A stretch of DNA of 28,429 nucleotides from JAFGRR01 sp964499235 (lineage in GTDB: Bacteria > Planctomycetota > Phycisphaerae > UBA1845 > Fen-1342). The notes beneath the pieces were generated by a model. That model was not told the DNA's origin, did not search any database, and saw only the letters and a program-made list of their open reading frames with translations. This document shows, piece by piece, positions 16,198 through 24,033 of the stretch. The stretch spans positions 1 through 28,429 of the forward strand of contig CAZCKC010000029.1 in assembly GCA_964499235.1 (NCBI GenBank), given 5' to 3'. Both the position numbers and the translations under genes were made by a program. Numbering within the stretch: the first letter of the stretch is position 1; every line of letters starts with the position of its first letter.

Positions 16198-17091
16198 CTA
16201 TTCCGGTGTCAGCCGGGTCGCCGCCCGAAGCTTGGCGCTGCGGCTCCGCGGGTTGCGGCGGCGCTCAGCGGGGTCGGCGATGACCGGTCGTTTGGTTCGT
16301 TCTTCGAAGGTGCCCGCGTTTTTCGCGTCGCGGAGGAAGCCCTTGACGATGCGGTCCTCGAGGCTGTGGAACGAGATCACAACAAGGCGGCCGCCGGGCT
16401 TCAGCCAGTCGGTGATCTGCGCGAGGAAGCGGGTGAGGTTGTCGAGCTCGCGGTTCACGGCGATCCGGAGCGCCTGGAAGACGCGGGTCGCGGGGTTGGT
16501 CTTGCCGCCGGTGCCGAGGGCGGACGCGACGGCGGTCGCCAATACGCGGGTGGTGGTGATGCGGCCTTCGTGGCGGACCTGGCAGATGCGCTTGGCGACC
16601 CGGCGGCTTTGAGTCTCTTGGCCGAACTCGTAGAAGAGGTTGGCGAGCTCGGCTTCGCTGAGGCGGTTGACGAGCTCGAGGGCGGCCTGGCTTTCGTCGG
16701 GATTGAAACGCATGTCGAGCGGGCCTTCGTGGTCGAAGGCGAAGCCGCGATGCGGGTCGGTGAGCTGGGCGGAGTTGACACCGAGGTCGAGCAGCGCGCC
16801 GTCGAGGGTGGTGATTTGTTCGGATTGAAGGATCGCGGGGAAGTCGGCGTAGTTGCCGACGTGCAGCGCCAGGTTGGGATCGGTCAGGCGTTGTCGCAGC
16901 ACGGCCACCATTTCCGGGTCCCAGTCAATGCCGATGCAGCGTCCATCCGGTGCGAGGCGCGGCAGCAGCTCGCGGGCGTGGCCACCCAACCCGACGGTGC
17001 CGTCGAGGATGACGGCTCCCGGCTGCGGGTCGAGGTGCTGGAGCACCTCCGCCACGAGCACGGGCTCGTGATGTGGCTCGGCCTCGCTCAC
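16198..17091 (-). CDS. rsmH: 16S rRNA (cytosine1402-N4)-methyltransferase
   Basis: 297 residues. RsmH (MraW) methylates C1402 of 16S rRNA using SAM. Motifs: HHEPVLVAEVL near the N-terminus, the SAM loop ILDGTVGLGGHAREL, LDLGVNSAQL, FDHEGPLDMRFN and VISFHSLEDRIVK. The start is a GTG at 17091 (SEAEPHHEPVL); the ribosome binding site (AGGT) is weak, but no better start lies before the conserved EPVL. It is separated from mraZ by an unusually long 487-base gap. Confidence 0.96.
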   Translation of the reverse strand: MSEAEPHHEPVLVAEVLQHLDPQPGAVILDGTVGLGGHARELLPRLAPDGRCIGIDWDPEMVAVLRQRLTDPNLALHVGNYADFPAILQSEQITTLDGALLDLGVNSAQLTDPHRGFAFDHEGPLDMRFNPDESQAALELVNRLSEAELANLFYEFGQETQSRRVAKRICQVRHEGRITTTRVLATAVASALGTGGKTNPATRVFQALRIAVNRELDNLTRFLAQITDWLKPGGRLVVISFHSLEDRIVKGFLRDAKNAGTFEERTKRPVIADPAERRRNPRSRSAKLRAATRLTPE

Positions 17092-17578
17092 ACCGACCTA
17101 TCGTTTTGCCAGGCGACCGCCGACAGCGGCCGCAGACTCGACTAGACGGGTTTGCACCGCCGCGGTATCTTTCCGCGTCCGGTGTGTTGTGCTGAGCAGG
17201 GAAGAGGAGGGTGGCCGCCGCCCATCATCCTTGACTGCGTAACGGCCCGGGGCGTATGGGGACATCCTGTCCCGCGGAGTTGGGGTCACGGTCAGTCGGT
17301 CATGTTCGGAAGCCTCTCGGGGTAAAAGGCTTCCAATGACCGTGACACCAGGGCTCGTGGGGGGTTGCAGCCGACCCTCGCCGACCGGCTGCAACCCGCA
17401 TGACCCGTGCACGCTGCCTGCGTGCCCTCGCTCGTTTTGTCCGTCCTCTTCCGTGACGTGCACTCGCGGGCACGTCGAACTCAGCTCCGTACAACCCTTC
17501 CCGACTTCACTGGCGTGTCATCACCCTTCAAGCTGCCGTGCGTTTCCGGGTGGTGCGATGATGATGACCTCGCCTGAT
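17092..17578 (-). other. Structured non-coding gap between mraZ and rsmH
   Basis: No convincing gene is seen; an open frame at 17098-17463 has no recognisable motif and no start site of quality. The gap contains three hairpins: a 12-bp stem at 17362-17373/17386-17397 (GGGTTGCAGCCG and its complement, 12-base loop), a nested structure at 17285-17346 (10-bp outer stem GTCACGGTCA/TGACCGTGAC or alternative CGGTCAT/ATGACCG, plus inner GGAAGCC/GGCTTCC), and a 6-bp stem at 17259-17273. mraZ and rsmH are usually close, so this may be a leader-like or attenuator region, or hold a small RNA. Confidence 0.55.
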
Positions 17579-18103
17579 TCACGTTTCGCTTTCGCCGGTG
17601 GCAACCGGCTCACCGACCTCCGCCCCGCGGGCGTGAGCGAACGCCCCGAGGGCGTAGAGCTCGTCGATGGCGGCGGGGCGCTTGCTTTCGTAGTCCTGCC
17701 ACTGGGCTTCTTCGAACTGGTCGTATGTCTCGCGGTCCCAGAGCTCGAGGTGGTCCTGAACGCCGATGAGCGTGGCCTCGCGGGCGATGCCGGCGCGCTT
17801 GAGCAGGCGTTCGGGGATCGAGATGCGGAACTGGCTGTCGGGCTCGAGCAAGGCGGCCTGGGAGTACTCGAACTGCTGGAACGCGTAGGTCGGATCGGTG
17901 ACCTGGTCGGCCGGATAGCCGTGGAGCCGCGTTCGCTCGAAGTACTTGTCCGGGTAGAGCATCAAGGTGCCTCGCCGCCGGCCTGGCAGCACGTAGAAAT
18001 ATTTGCCGTCGTCTTCGCGGGTCATCTTGTCCCGCACCACGAAGGGCACCGAGAGGCGCCCCTTGGCGTCGATGGTGAGCGAATAGGAGCCGACGAAGAA
18101 CAT
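17579..18103 (-). CDS. mraZ: MraZ transcriptional regulator of the dcw cluster
   Basis: 174 residues. MraZ is an AbrB-fold DNA-binding protein that represses its own operon by binding tandem TGG-type boxes upstream. The two half-domains are visible: GSYSLTIDAKGRLSVP at about 5-20 and the second SQFRISIPERLL near 90-101. It is somewhat longer than the usual 140-150 residues because of an acidic C-terminal tail (about 150-174) without clear motif. The ATG at 18103 has only a weak AGGG upstream. Candidate operator boxes lie directly upstream at 18121-18185. Confidence 0.95.
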   Translation of the reverse strand: MFFVGSYSLTIDAKGRLSVPFVVRDKMTREDDGKYFYVLPGRRRGTLMLYPDKYFERTRLHGYPADQVTDPTYAFQQFEYSQAALLEPDSQFRISIPERLLKRAGIAREATLIGVQDHLELWDRETYDQFEEAQWQDYESKRPAAIDELYALGAFAHARGAEVGEPVATGESET

Positions 18104-18120
18104 GGAACGCCCTGTTCAAG

Positions 18121-18185
18121 CCGCTGAGCCCCACTGGGCTCCACTGATATGCTTATCGACTCACTTTGCAATCCACTCAACCACT
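18121..18185 (-). promoter_or_regulatory. Probable MraZ operator (AGTGG boxes on a 10-bp lattice)
   Basis: On the plus strand CCGCT (18121), CCACT (18131), CCACT (18141), TCACT (18161) and CCACT (18181) fall on exact multiples of ten bases; a further CCACT is at 18173. On the coding strand these read AGTGG or near variants. Known MraZ sites are short TGGG/GTGG-type repeats with 10-bp periodicity just upstream of mraZ, so autoregulation is likely. Confidence 0.7.
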
Positions 18186-18197
18186 TTCGACAGGGAT

Positions 18198-18225
18198 AAA
18201 ATACCACAGAGCTCCAACGAAGCAA
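18198..18225 (-). promoter_or_regulatory. Candidate mraZ promoter
   Basis: On the minus strand TTGCTT (18220-18225) and TATTTT (18198-18203) are spaced by 16 bases. Transcription would start near the outermost AGTGG boxes, so bound MraZ would block it. A second possibility, TTGAGT-N17-GATAAG, overlaps the boxes themselves. Confidence 0.35.
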
Positions 18226-18370
18226 CCCTGAAATGCACTTTCTTCGCCCAAATTTCGCAGATTAACGCGACGTGACGTTGCGCGGCCTACCCGGTTTGAC
18301 AGGTAGGTACCACAATATGCGGGGTCGGCGGGGTGCTATGCGGGATTGATGCTACAACGGATGGTAGTGC

Positions 18371-18898
18371 TTAGTTGGGGAGACGGTCCTGGCCGGCCTG
18401 TTCCCAGCCAGCGCGGACGAGGTGCAGCCCGTGGACGCAGGCCTCGAAATGGTCGGCGAGTTCGGCGAGGAGGTCGCCGGGAGGCTGTTCTTCGCCGCCA
18501 CTGAGCTCCCCGGCGATGCCGTAGGAGCGTTTGCCTGCGAGGAGGTAGGCCTGGAGCTGGTCGGAGCACCGGCGGCCGCGGAGTTGTTCGGGATAGACGC
18601 CGGTCCAGAAGAGGGTGAAGTCGCCGATGTAGCGGTTGACGATCTTCTGGCGGTCTTTTTCGGACAGGTCTGGGCCGAAGTAGGCTTCGGCGCGCATGTG
18701 GGAGACGGTTTTGATGGTCTGTCCGTCGACGGTGCGGGCGCGGAAGACGTCGTCGGCGTGGACGAACTCGGTGAGCATCTGGGTGAGATAGTCGGTGACG
18801 CGGGTGTCGCAGATGCCGAGGTCTGATAAAAAGACCTGCTCAACGAGCCCGGAGAAGAGTTTCCGCAAGGCGTGTCGTGGACCGACTTCGCATCGCAT
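18371..18898 (-). CDS. Unrecognised 175-residue protein
   Basis: I do not recognise a family with certainty. The protein is soluble, with no signal peptide or membrane segment. It has VTDYLTQMLTEFVHADD, then a helical, aromatic-rich middle containing NRYIGDFTLFWTGVYPEQL, and an acidic/helical end. The sequence GGEEQPPGD in the C-terminal third is probably a loop. The ATG at 18898 has GGAGGTG seven bases upstream, which makes a real gene likely. It lies upstream of mraZ on the same strand, but the 267-base gap holds a candidate mraZ promoter and operator, so it is not clearly part of that operon. Confidence 0.8.
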   Translation of the reverse strand: MRCEVGPRHALRKLFSGLVEQVFLSDLGICDTRVTDYLTQMLTEFVHADDVFRARTVDGQTIKTVSHMRAEAYFGPDLSEKDRQKIVNRYIGDFTLFWTGVYPEQLRGRRCSDQLQAYLLAGKRSYGIAGELSGGEEQPPGDLLAELADHFEACVHGLHLVRAGWEQAGQDRLPN

Positions 18899-19118
18899 GG
18901 CCGCACCTCCGAGTTGACCACGGAGCCGGTTGGTGGCCGGCTGCTAACTCGTTCGGCATTTCCGCCCGGCGGATTGATCCTACCGCCTTCAATATAGCAA
19001 TGGATGGGGGTATCTGAAGGCAGGTGAATCCCTGACAGCGGACCGCCAGCGGGTGCGGCGCGCGGCTGGCGCCGGATGGTTGCAGCGCAGAAAGTGCTTG
19101 CGCCGGCGGAGGTTACGA

Positions 19119-20213
19119 CTAACGGCCGCGGCGGCGTGGCGGTGCGGGCATGCCTTCGGGGCGGCCGAAGATCATGCGTCCGGCGGACGTCTGGAGGACA
19201 CTGGTAATGGTGAGGGTGACCTCTTCATTGATCTGCTCGCGGGTGTTTTCGGCGACGACCATGGTGCCGTCCTCGAGGTAGCCGATGCCCTGGCCGGGTT
19301 CCTCGCCGGGCTTGATGATGCGGACGCTGAGGGTCTCGCCGGGAAGGACGACGGGTTTGAGGGCGTTGGCGAGGTCGTTGATGTTGATGACGTCGACGCC
19401 GCGGAGCTGGGCGATCTTGTTGAGGTTGTAGTCGTTGGTGACGATGCGGCCTTCGACTTTTTTGCCGAGGGCGAGGAGTTTCTGGTCGACGTCGCCGCTT
19501 TCCTCGACGGAGGGAAGGCGGGTATCGGAGACGCGGATCTCGATCTTGTCGTTGGTCTGGAGCTTGTTGAGCATGTCGAGGCCGCGGCGGCCGCGATTGC
19601 GCTTGAGCTTGTCGCCGCTGTCGGCGATGAGCTGGAGCTCCTGGAGGACGAAGCGGGGGACGATGAGCGGGGAGTCGATGATCTTGGTATCGCAAATGTC
19701 GGCGATGCGGCCGTCGATGATCACGGAGGTATCGAGGATGAGGGGGCGGGCGCCGCGGGACTGTTTGGCGAACTCGACGTAGGGGATAACGAAGCGGATG
19801 TCGTCCTTGGTCTGGAGGACGAAGCTGATCGCGAAGTAGCAGCTGACGATGCCGAGGAGGAGCTTGACAGCGGTGACGATGCTGGCGGCTTGATCAGCCT
19901 GATCCTGGGCCTCGCCCCGGAGTCCCCGGATCATTTCGGGGTCGAGATCGGGGTTGATGGACTGGACGAAGAGGTCGACCACCAGCGCGAGCGCAAAGGC
20001 GAAGACCATCCCGACAACCAGGCCGAGGAAGAGGCCGGACATGGCGGCGAGCGATTTTCGCGGCAGCAGCGTGTCGACCGCGAGGATGGCCAGGGCGAGG
20101 ATGATGAGCCCGATGATCAGCGGGAAGGACCAACCGCGGCCTTCCTGGAGGGCGAAGCTGCCGACGGCGACCATCACCAGCACGAACAACCCGCGCAAGA
20201 TCCACAGCAACAT
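19119..20213 (-). CDS. YacL-like PIN/TRAM-domain membrane protein
   Basis: 364 residues: four membrane segments in the first 133 residues (about 1-20, 30-50, 58-80, 112-133), a PIN nuclease-like domain at about 158-275 and a TRAM RNA-binding domain at about 290-350. PIN acidic residues are visible in LILDTSVIIDGRI (D161, D167) and in RIVTNDYNLNKIA. This is the architecture of YacL proteins in Firmicutes, a presumed membrane-tethered ribonuclease of uncertain role. The ATG at 20213 has GGGAG six bases upstream. Confidence 0.9.
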   Translation of the reverse strand: MLLWILRGLFVLVMVAVGSFALQEGRGWSFPLIIGLIILALAILAVDTLLPRKSLAAMSGLFLGLVVGMVFAFALALVVDLFVQSINPDLDPEMIRGLRGEAQDQADQAASIVTAVKLLLGIVSCYFAISFVLQTKDDIRFVIPYVEFAKQSRGARPLILDTSVIIDGRIADICDTKIIDSPLIVPRFVLQELQLIADSGDKLKRNRGRRGLDMLNKLQTNDKIEIRVSDTRLPSVEESGDVDQKLLALGKKVEGRIVTNDYNLNKIAQLRGVDVININDLANALKPVVLPGETLSVRIIKPGEEPGQGIGYLEDGTMVVAENTREQINEEVTLTITSVLQTSAGRMIFGRPEGMPAPPRRRGR

Positions 20214-20309
20214 GCGGCGCTCCCAGATGAACGTAGAATGATGGCCGGCGGAACGAACATGAATCGTCAGCGCGGCGCCGACATCCCGCGCACTGGATGA
20301 AGTGCCCGC

Positions 20310-20337
20310 ATTCTACCGGGCGAGAGACCGCCCTCAA
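20310..20337 (-). promoter_or_regulatory. Candidate promoter of the YacL-like gene
   Basis: On the minus strand TTGAGG (20332-20337) and TAGAAT (20310-20315) are separated by 16 bases. The predicted leader is about 90 bases. The site is in the divergent gap shared with the AlkA-type gene. Confidence 0.4.
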
Positions 20338-20384
20338 TGCGGCGGCCGAGGCGGGCAGGCCAAATCGCAAAACTCTCGTTGTTT

Positions 20385-21023
20385 ATGCCGAACCTCAAAG
20401 AGCGCGAACATGAACAGGCCGTCGCCGCCCTTCGCCGTCGTGACCCGCGGCTGGCGGCGATCATTGACGCGGTGGGCCCCTACCGTCCGCGGCTGACCCG
20501 CCAGCCGTTCGTGGCGCTGGTCGGGGCGATCATTCACCAGCAGGTCTCGATGTCGGCGGCGGCAACGATTCGGCGGCGGCTGGTGGCGGCGTGTCGGCCA
20601 CGGCGGCTGTCGCCGGCGGCGCTGCTGGCGCTTTCGGAGGCAGAGCTCCAGGCGGTCGGACTTTCGCGGCAGAAGCGGGCGTACCTGCGGGACCTGAGCG
20701 AGCATTTCGCCCGGCGGCGGCTGTCGGGGGCGCGGTTGCGGCGGCTGGATGACGAGGCGGTCGTCGAGCGGGTCACGGAGGTGAAGGGGATCGGGCGGTG
20801 GACGGCGGAGATGCTGCTGATCTTCTCGCTGGAGCGGCCGGACGTGTGGCCGATCGACGACCTGGGGCTGCAAACGGCGGCGCGGCGGCTGGTGGGCGTC
20901 GAACAGCGGCTCGAGCGCGACACGCTGCTGGCATTGGGCGAGCCCTGGCGCCCCTACCGCACGTACGCGACGTGGTACCTGTGGCGGAGCCTGGCGCAGC
21001 CGGAACCGCCGGCGATCAGCTGA
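20385..21023 (+). CDS. AlkA-type DNA-3-methyladenine glycosylase
   Basis: 212 residues from the ATG at 20385. HhH-GPD base-excision glycosylases flip out and remove alkylated purines. The helix-hairpin-helix is VKGIGRWTAEM (133-143) and the catalytic Asp is expected in WPIDDLGL (D159 by analogy to AlkA D238). VGAIIHQQVSMSAA at about 46-59 is the family's conserved helix. There is no iron-sulfur cluster motif, so it is not MutY/Nth type. An in-frame ATG at 20337 would add 16 residues (MRRPRRAG...) with a poor ribosome site; neither start is well supported. Confidence 0.9.
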   Translation: MPNLKEREHEQAVAALRRRDPRLAAIIDAVGPYRPRLTRQPFVALVGAIIHQQVSMSAAATIRRRLVAACRPRRLSPAALLALSEAELQAVGLSRQKRAYLRDLSEHFARRRLSGARLRRLDDEAVVERVTEVKGIGRWTAEMLLIFSLERPDVWPIDDLGLQTAARRLVGVEQRLERDTLLALGEPWRPYRTYATWYLWRSLAQPEPPAIS

Positions 21024-21026
21024 TCG
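21013..21026. repeat. Perfect 14-bp palindrome over the AlkA stop codon
   Basis: CGATCAGCTGATCG spans the last codons and TGA of the glycosylase gene in a 32-base convergent gap with the DUF1854 gene. It has no central loop or T-tract and is probably not a terminator; a protein site or chance is possible. Confidence 0.4.
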
Positions 21027-21055
21027 GCTGGCGGGTGGCTGGGTGGATGCGGCGG

Positions 21056-21586
21056 TCAGTCGACGTACGGCCAGAGCAGCTTGCGGCTCTGGGGGTCGAG
21101 CTGGTCGATGGGCGGGACCTGGTAGAGGTTCGATTCGATGTCGCGGATCAGGTAGCTGCCGCCGGGCAGGGGCAACGGCCAGCGGTCGTGCTTGGTCTGG
21201 AAGGTGCGGCGGCCTTGGCGGGTGGCGACCTGCCAGTTGCGGATCTCGAACTCCGTCTCGATCGACTCGATCGCAGTGACGTTGAAGACGAAAGCGACGG
21301 GGGCGAGGGCCTGCTCGAGCAGGGCCTGAGTTGACGCGTCAAGCGCGTACACGTCGGGGATCAGGAGCTGCTCCACGTCGTCATCATCGGCCAGCGAGAC
21401 GAAGGCGTCGGGCGCGGACCATGGGAACGGACGGCGGGTCTTGACGGGGACCTCGCGGCCGTCGGACCAGACGAGCCACAGGCGCTCATCGGCGCGGCGC
21501 TCGAGGCGCCAGGTGGGCGGCGCGGCCTCGGTCGGGGCGGCCTGTTCCCGGGCGGCTTCGACGGGGATTGGGGTGTTCTCGGGCAT
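21056..21586 (-). CDS. DUF1854-family protein paired with an ABC exporter
   Basis: 176 residues. Motifs LWLVWSDG, PFPWSAP, FVSLADDD, and the C-terminal FQTKHDRWPLPLPGG, YLIRDIESNLYQV and LDPQSRKLLWPYV match DUF1854. In other bacteria this family sits next to an ABC transporter and is annotated as cyanophycin metabolism-associated. It is acidic, without signal peptide or membrane segment, so it is probably cytoplasmic. It starts 44 bases after the stop of the ABC transporter gene, on the same strand, which reproduces that pairing. No cyanophycin synthetase or cyanophycinase is in the window, so the link is only by family. The ribosome binding site at the ATG (21586) is weak. Confidence 0.85.
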   Translation of the reverse strand: MPENTPIPVEAAREQAAPTEAAPPTWRLERRADERLWLVWSDGREVPVKTRRPFPWSAPDAFVSLADDDDVEQLLIPDVYALDASTQALLEQALAPVAFVFNVTAIESIETEFEIRNWQVATRQGRRTFQTKHDRWPLPLPGGSYLIRDIESNLYQVPPIDQLDPQSRKLLWPYVD

Positions 21587-21630
21587 GGCGTTGATCCGGT
21601 TCTGCTTGCAAGCACTCCCCTACCGCACGG

Positions 21631-23952
21631 CTACACGGCTTGCATGGAGTGTAGCTCATGCTGCAAGCGATAGAGCTGGTTGTATTTGCCACCCTTCTTC
21701 GCGAGCAGCTCGGAATGGGTGCCTTCCTCGGTGATGCGGCCGTCCTCGATCACGAGCAGGCGTGTCGCGCGGCGGAGGGTCGAGAGCCGGTGGGCGATGG
21801 CGAAGACAGTGCGGCCTTCGACGAGGCGCTCGAGGGCTTCCTGGATCTTGCGCTCGGTTTCGGTGTCGACGCTGCTGGTGGCCTCGTCGAGGATGAGGAT
21901 CTTGGGGTCGGCCAGGATCGCGCGGGCGATCGAGATGCGCTGGCGCTCGCCGCCGGAGAGCGTGTGGCCGCGCTCGCCGACGAGCGTGTCGTAGCCGTGA
22001 GGGAGCTTGCAGATGAATTCGTGGGCGTTGGCGGTCTGGGCGGCGGAGACGACGTCGGCGACGTGGGCTTGGGGGTGGCCGTAGCGGATGTTCTCGAGGA
22101 TGGTTCCGTGGAAGAGATGGGGATCCTGGAGGACCATGCCGACCTGGCGGCGGAAGTGTCCGAGGTCGAGTTCGCGGAGGTCGACGCCGTCGATGAGGAT
22201 GCGGCCGGCGGTGATATCGTAGAAGCGGACGAGCAGGTTGGTGAGGGTGGTCTTGCCGGCGCCGGAGGGGCCGACGAGGCCGATGAGCTCGCCGGGGGCG
22301 ACCTGGAACGAGACGTGGTGGATGACGGGTCGGACGCTGTCGTAGGCGAAGGAGACATCTTCGAAGGCGACGTAGCCGTGGAGCGGCTCGAGCTGGCGGG
22401 CGGCGGGCTTTTCGGTGATGTCGGGCTCGGTGTCGAGGACCTCGAAGATGCGGAGGGCGGAGCTGGTCGCGCGGTTGAGCATGCGGGTGATCATGCCGAT
22501 CGTCTCGAGCGGCTGGAAGAACATGCCCATGTAGAGCGTGAACATGACGAACGTGCCGACCGTGAGGCCGGGCATGTTCGGCCAGATTCCGAGCAGGCGT
22601 GGCAGCGCGAGCACCCACACGGCGAGGGTCATCGCGTGGAGGCCGAGCATCAGGCCGGGCCAGAAGCGGGTCCAGACGTGGTGGATGGAGTTGAACTCGC
22701 GGAGGGCGCTGTCATTGCGGCGGTCGAAGCGGTCGGTCTCGTACTGCTCCTGGTTGAAGGCCTTGACGACGCGCATGCCGGGGATCGTATCGGAGAGGAC
22801 CTCGGTGAGGCTGGACCACTTGCGCCAGGCGCGGAGGAAGAGCCGCTTCATCTTCTGGCTGTGGACGAAGAAGGCCCACATGAGCAGGGGGACCGGCAGG
22901 ACCATGGTGAGGCCGAGCATCCAGTCCTGGATGATGAGCATGGTGCCGAGGCCGAGGAGCATGAGGACGGCGAGCGAGACTTCGACGATGCCGAAGGCGA
23001 CGAAGTCCCAGAGGCGGTCGGTGTCGCTGCTGACGCGGCTGATGATGCTGCCGGTCTGCTTGCTGGAGTAGAAGGTCAGGCTGAGCTTCTGCAAGTGTGA
23101 GTAGAGGTGCTGGCGCAGGTCATGGGCGACGTGCTCGCCAAGCACGGACATGGCGCGCAGCCGCAGCCAGAGGCTCGCCTCGCGGACGAGATAGGTGGCG
23201 GCGAGGCCGAGGAGCACGACGATCGCGAGCTGCGTGGCGGCGCCCTCGGTGATCGCACCGTCCTCGAACGGCTTGACGATGTCGTCGATGACGTAGGCGG
23301 TGAGCCAGGGCGGCAGCAGGCTGACCGCGGTCATGGCGGCAGCGCCGACCAGCCCGATGGCCAGGCGTTTCCGGTAGGGCTCGAGGTAGGTCAGGAGGCG
23401 CAGGACGACGGCGAGCTTGTGTACGGTGACGGAGGCCTGGGCGTCCCGGACCGCGTGTGACATCGAGCGGGTGTAGACGGTGTCGGGGTCGAGGCCGTGG
23501 AGGTCGTCGCGCTTGACCGCGTGCTCGAGGATGTAGCGGATGTTCTCGATGCCGCGGCGCTGGCGGTGGGAGTAGCGCAGGACGGCGAGCGGGGGCTCGT
23601 CGGGTTCGCCGAGCAGGTGGAGCGTGCCGCAGCTGAGGCCGGGGGTCTCGCTGAGGCCGGTGATGGCGTCGCGCGGGATGACCTGCACCTGTGGCGGCGT
23701 GTTGTTGTCGGGCTGGCGCGCGGTGGCGACGGCGTGCTCGCAGAGGGCGATCCAGGTGTGCTGAAGCTGGAGCGACGGGCTGAGGTCAGCCAGCGCGTAG
23801 AGTTCGAGCGGCGCGCCGCCCCAGGCGGCGGTGATGGCGTCGCGGACGGCGGCGGGCATGACGGCCGGCTGGTCCTGGTAGCGTTCGACGATTTCGCGGT
23901 CGGTCTGGGCCCGCTGGTCCTGTTCGGCCCGCCGACGGCTGAAGCTGATCAT
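21631..23952 (-). CDS. ABC exporter with N-terminal extension (DUF1854-associated)
   Basis: 773 residues, longer than the usual 580-600 half-transporter. The first 150-180 residues are a soluble extension without recognised motif (PAVMPAAVRDAITAAWGG; TLHLLGEPDEPPLAVLRYS). A six-helix exporter membrane domain follows (about 190-500). The nucleotide-binding domain has Walker A GPSGAGKTT (561-569), signature LSGGE (665-669), Walker B ILILDEATS (D689, E690) and the switch His at 721 (AHRLS). All catalytic residues are intact, so it should work as a homodimer. With the DUF1854 gene 44 bases downstream it matches the exporter class annotated as cyanophycin metabolism-associated. The ATG at 23952 has GGGAAG five bases upstream. 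The substrate is unknown. Confidence 0.92.
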   Translation of the reverse strand: MISFSRRRAEQDQRAQTDREIVERYQDQPAVMPAAVRDAITAAWGGAPLELYALADLSPSLQLQHTWIALCEHAVATARQPDNNTPPQVQVIPRDAITGLSETPGLSCGTLHLLGEPDEPPLAVLRYSHRQRRGIENIRYILEHAVKRDDLHGLDPDTVYTRSMSHAVRDAQASVTVHKLAVVLRLLTYLEPYRKRLAIGLVGAAAMTAVSLLPPWLTAYVIDDIVKPFEDGAITEGAATQLAIVVLLGLAATYLVREASLWLRLRAMSVLGEHVAHDLRQHLYSHLQKLSLTFYSSKQTGSIISRVSSDTDRLWDFVAFGIVEVSLAVLMLLGLGTMLIIQDWMLGLTMVLPVPLLMWAFFVHSQKMKRLFLRAWRKWSSLTEVLSDTIPGMRVVKAFNQEQYETDRFDRRNDSALREFNSIHHVWTRFWPGLMLGLHAMTLAVWVLALPRLLGIWPNMPGLTVGTFVMFTLYMGMFFQPLETIGMITRMLNRATSSALRIFEVLDTEPDITEKPAARQLEPLHGYVAFEDVSFAYDSVRPVIHHVSFQVAPGELIGLVGPSGAGKTTLTNLLVRFYDITAGRILIDGVDLRELDLGHFRRQVGMVLQDPHLFHGTILENIRYGHPQAHVADVVSAAQTANAHEFICKLPHGYDTLVGERGHTLSGGERQRISIARAILADPKILILDEATSSVDTETERKIQEALERLVEGRTVFAIAHRLSTLRRATRLLVIEDGRITEEGTHSELLAKKGGKYNQLYRLQHELHSMQAV

Positions 23953-24033
23953 GGATTCTTCCCGGGGTCCGCGGAGCGCCCGCGGCGGCGGCAGTCGGCG
24001 CGGGTCTCTCCAGCGCGGGGCGTCGGGCTCAGC

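Noticed and set aside
17098..17463. Possible small gene between mraZ and rsmH
   Set aside because: No family motif, no ribosome site, and it covers all three hairpins; a structured non-coding region fits better.
21310..21330. Another copy of the CACTGCTC palindrome near CTGCTCGAGCAG
   Set aside because: It lies inside the DUF1854 coding sequence, lacks the CACTG and CAGTG ends, and is explained by Leu/Glu/Gln codons.
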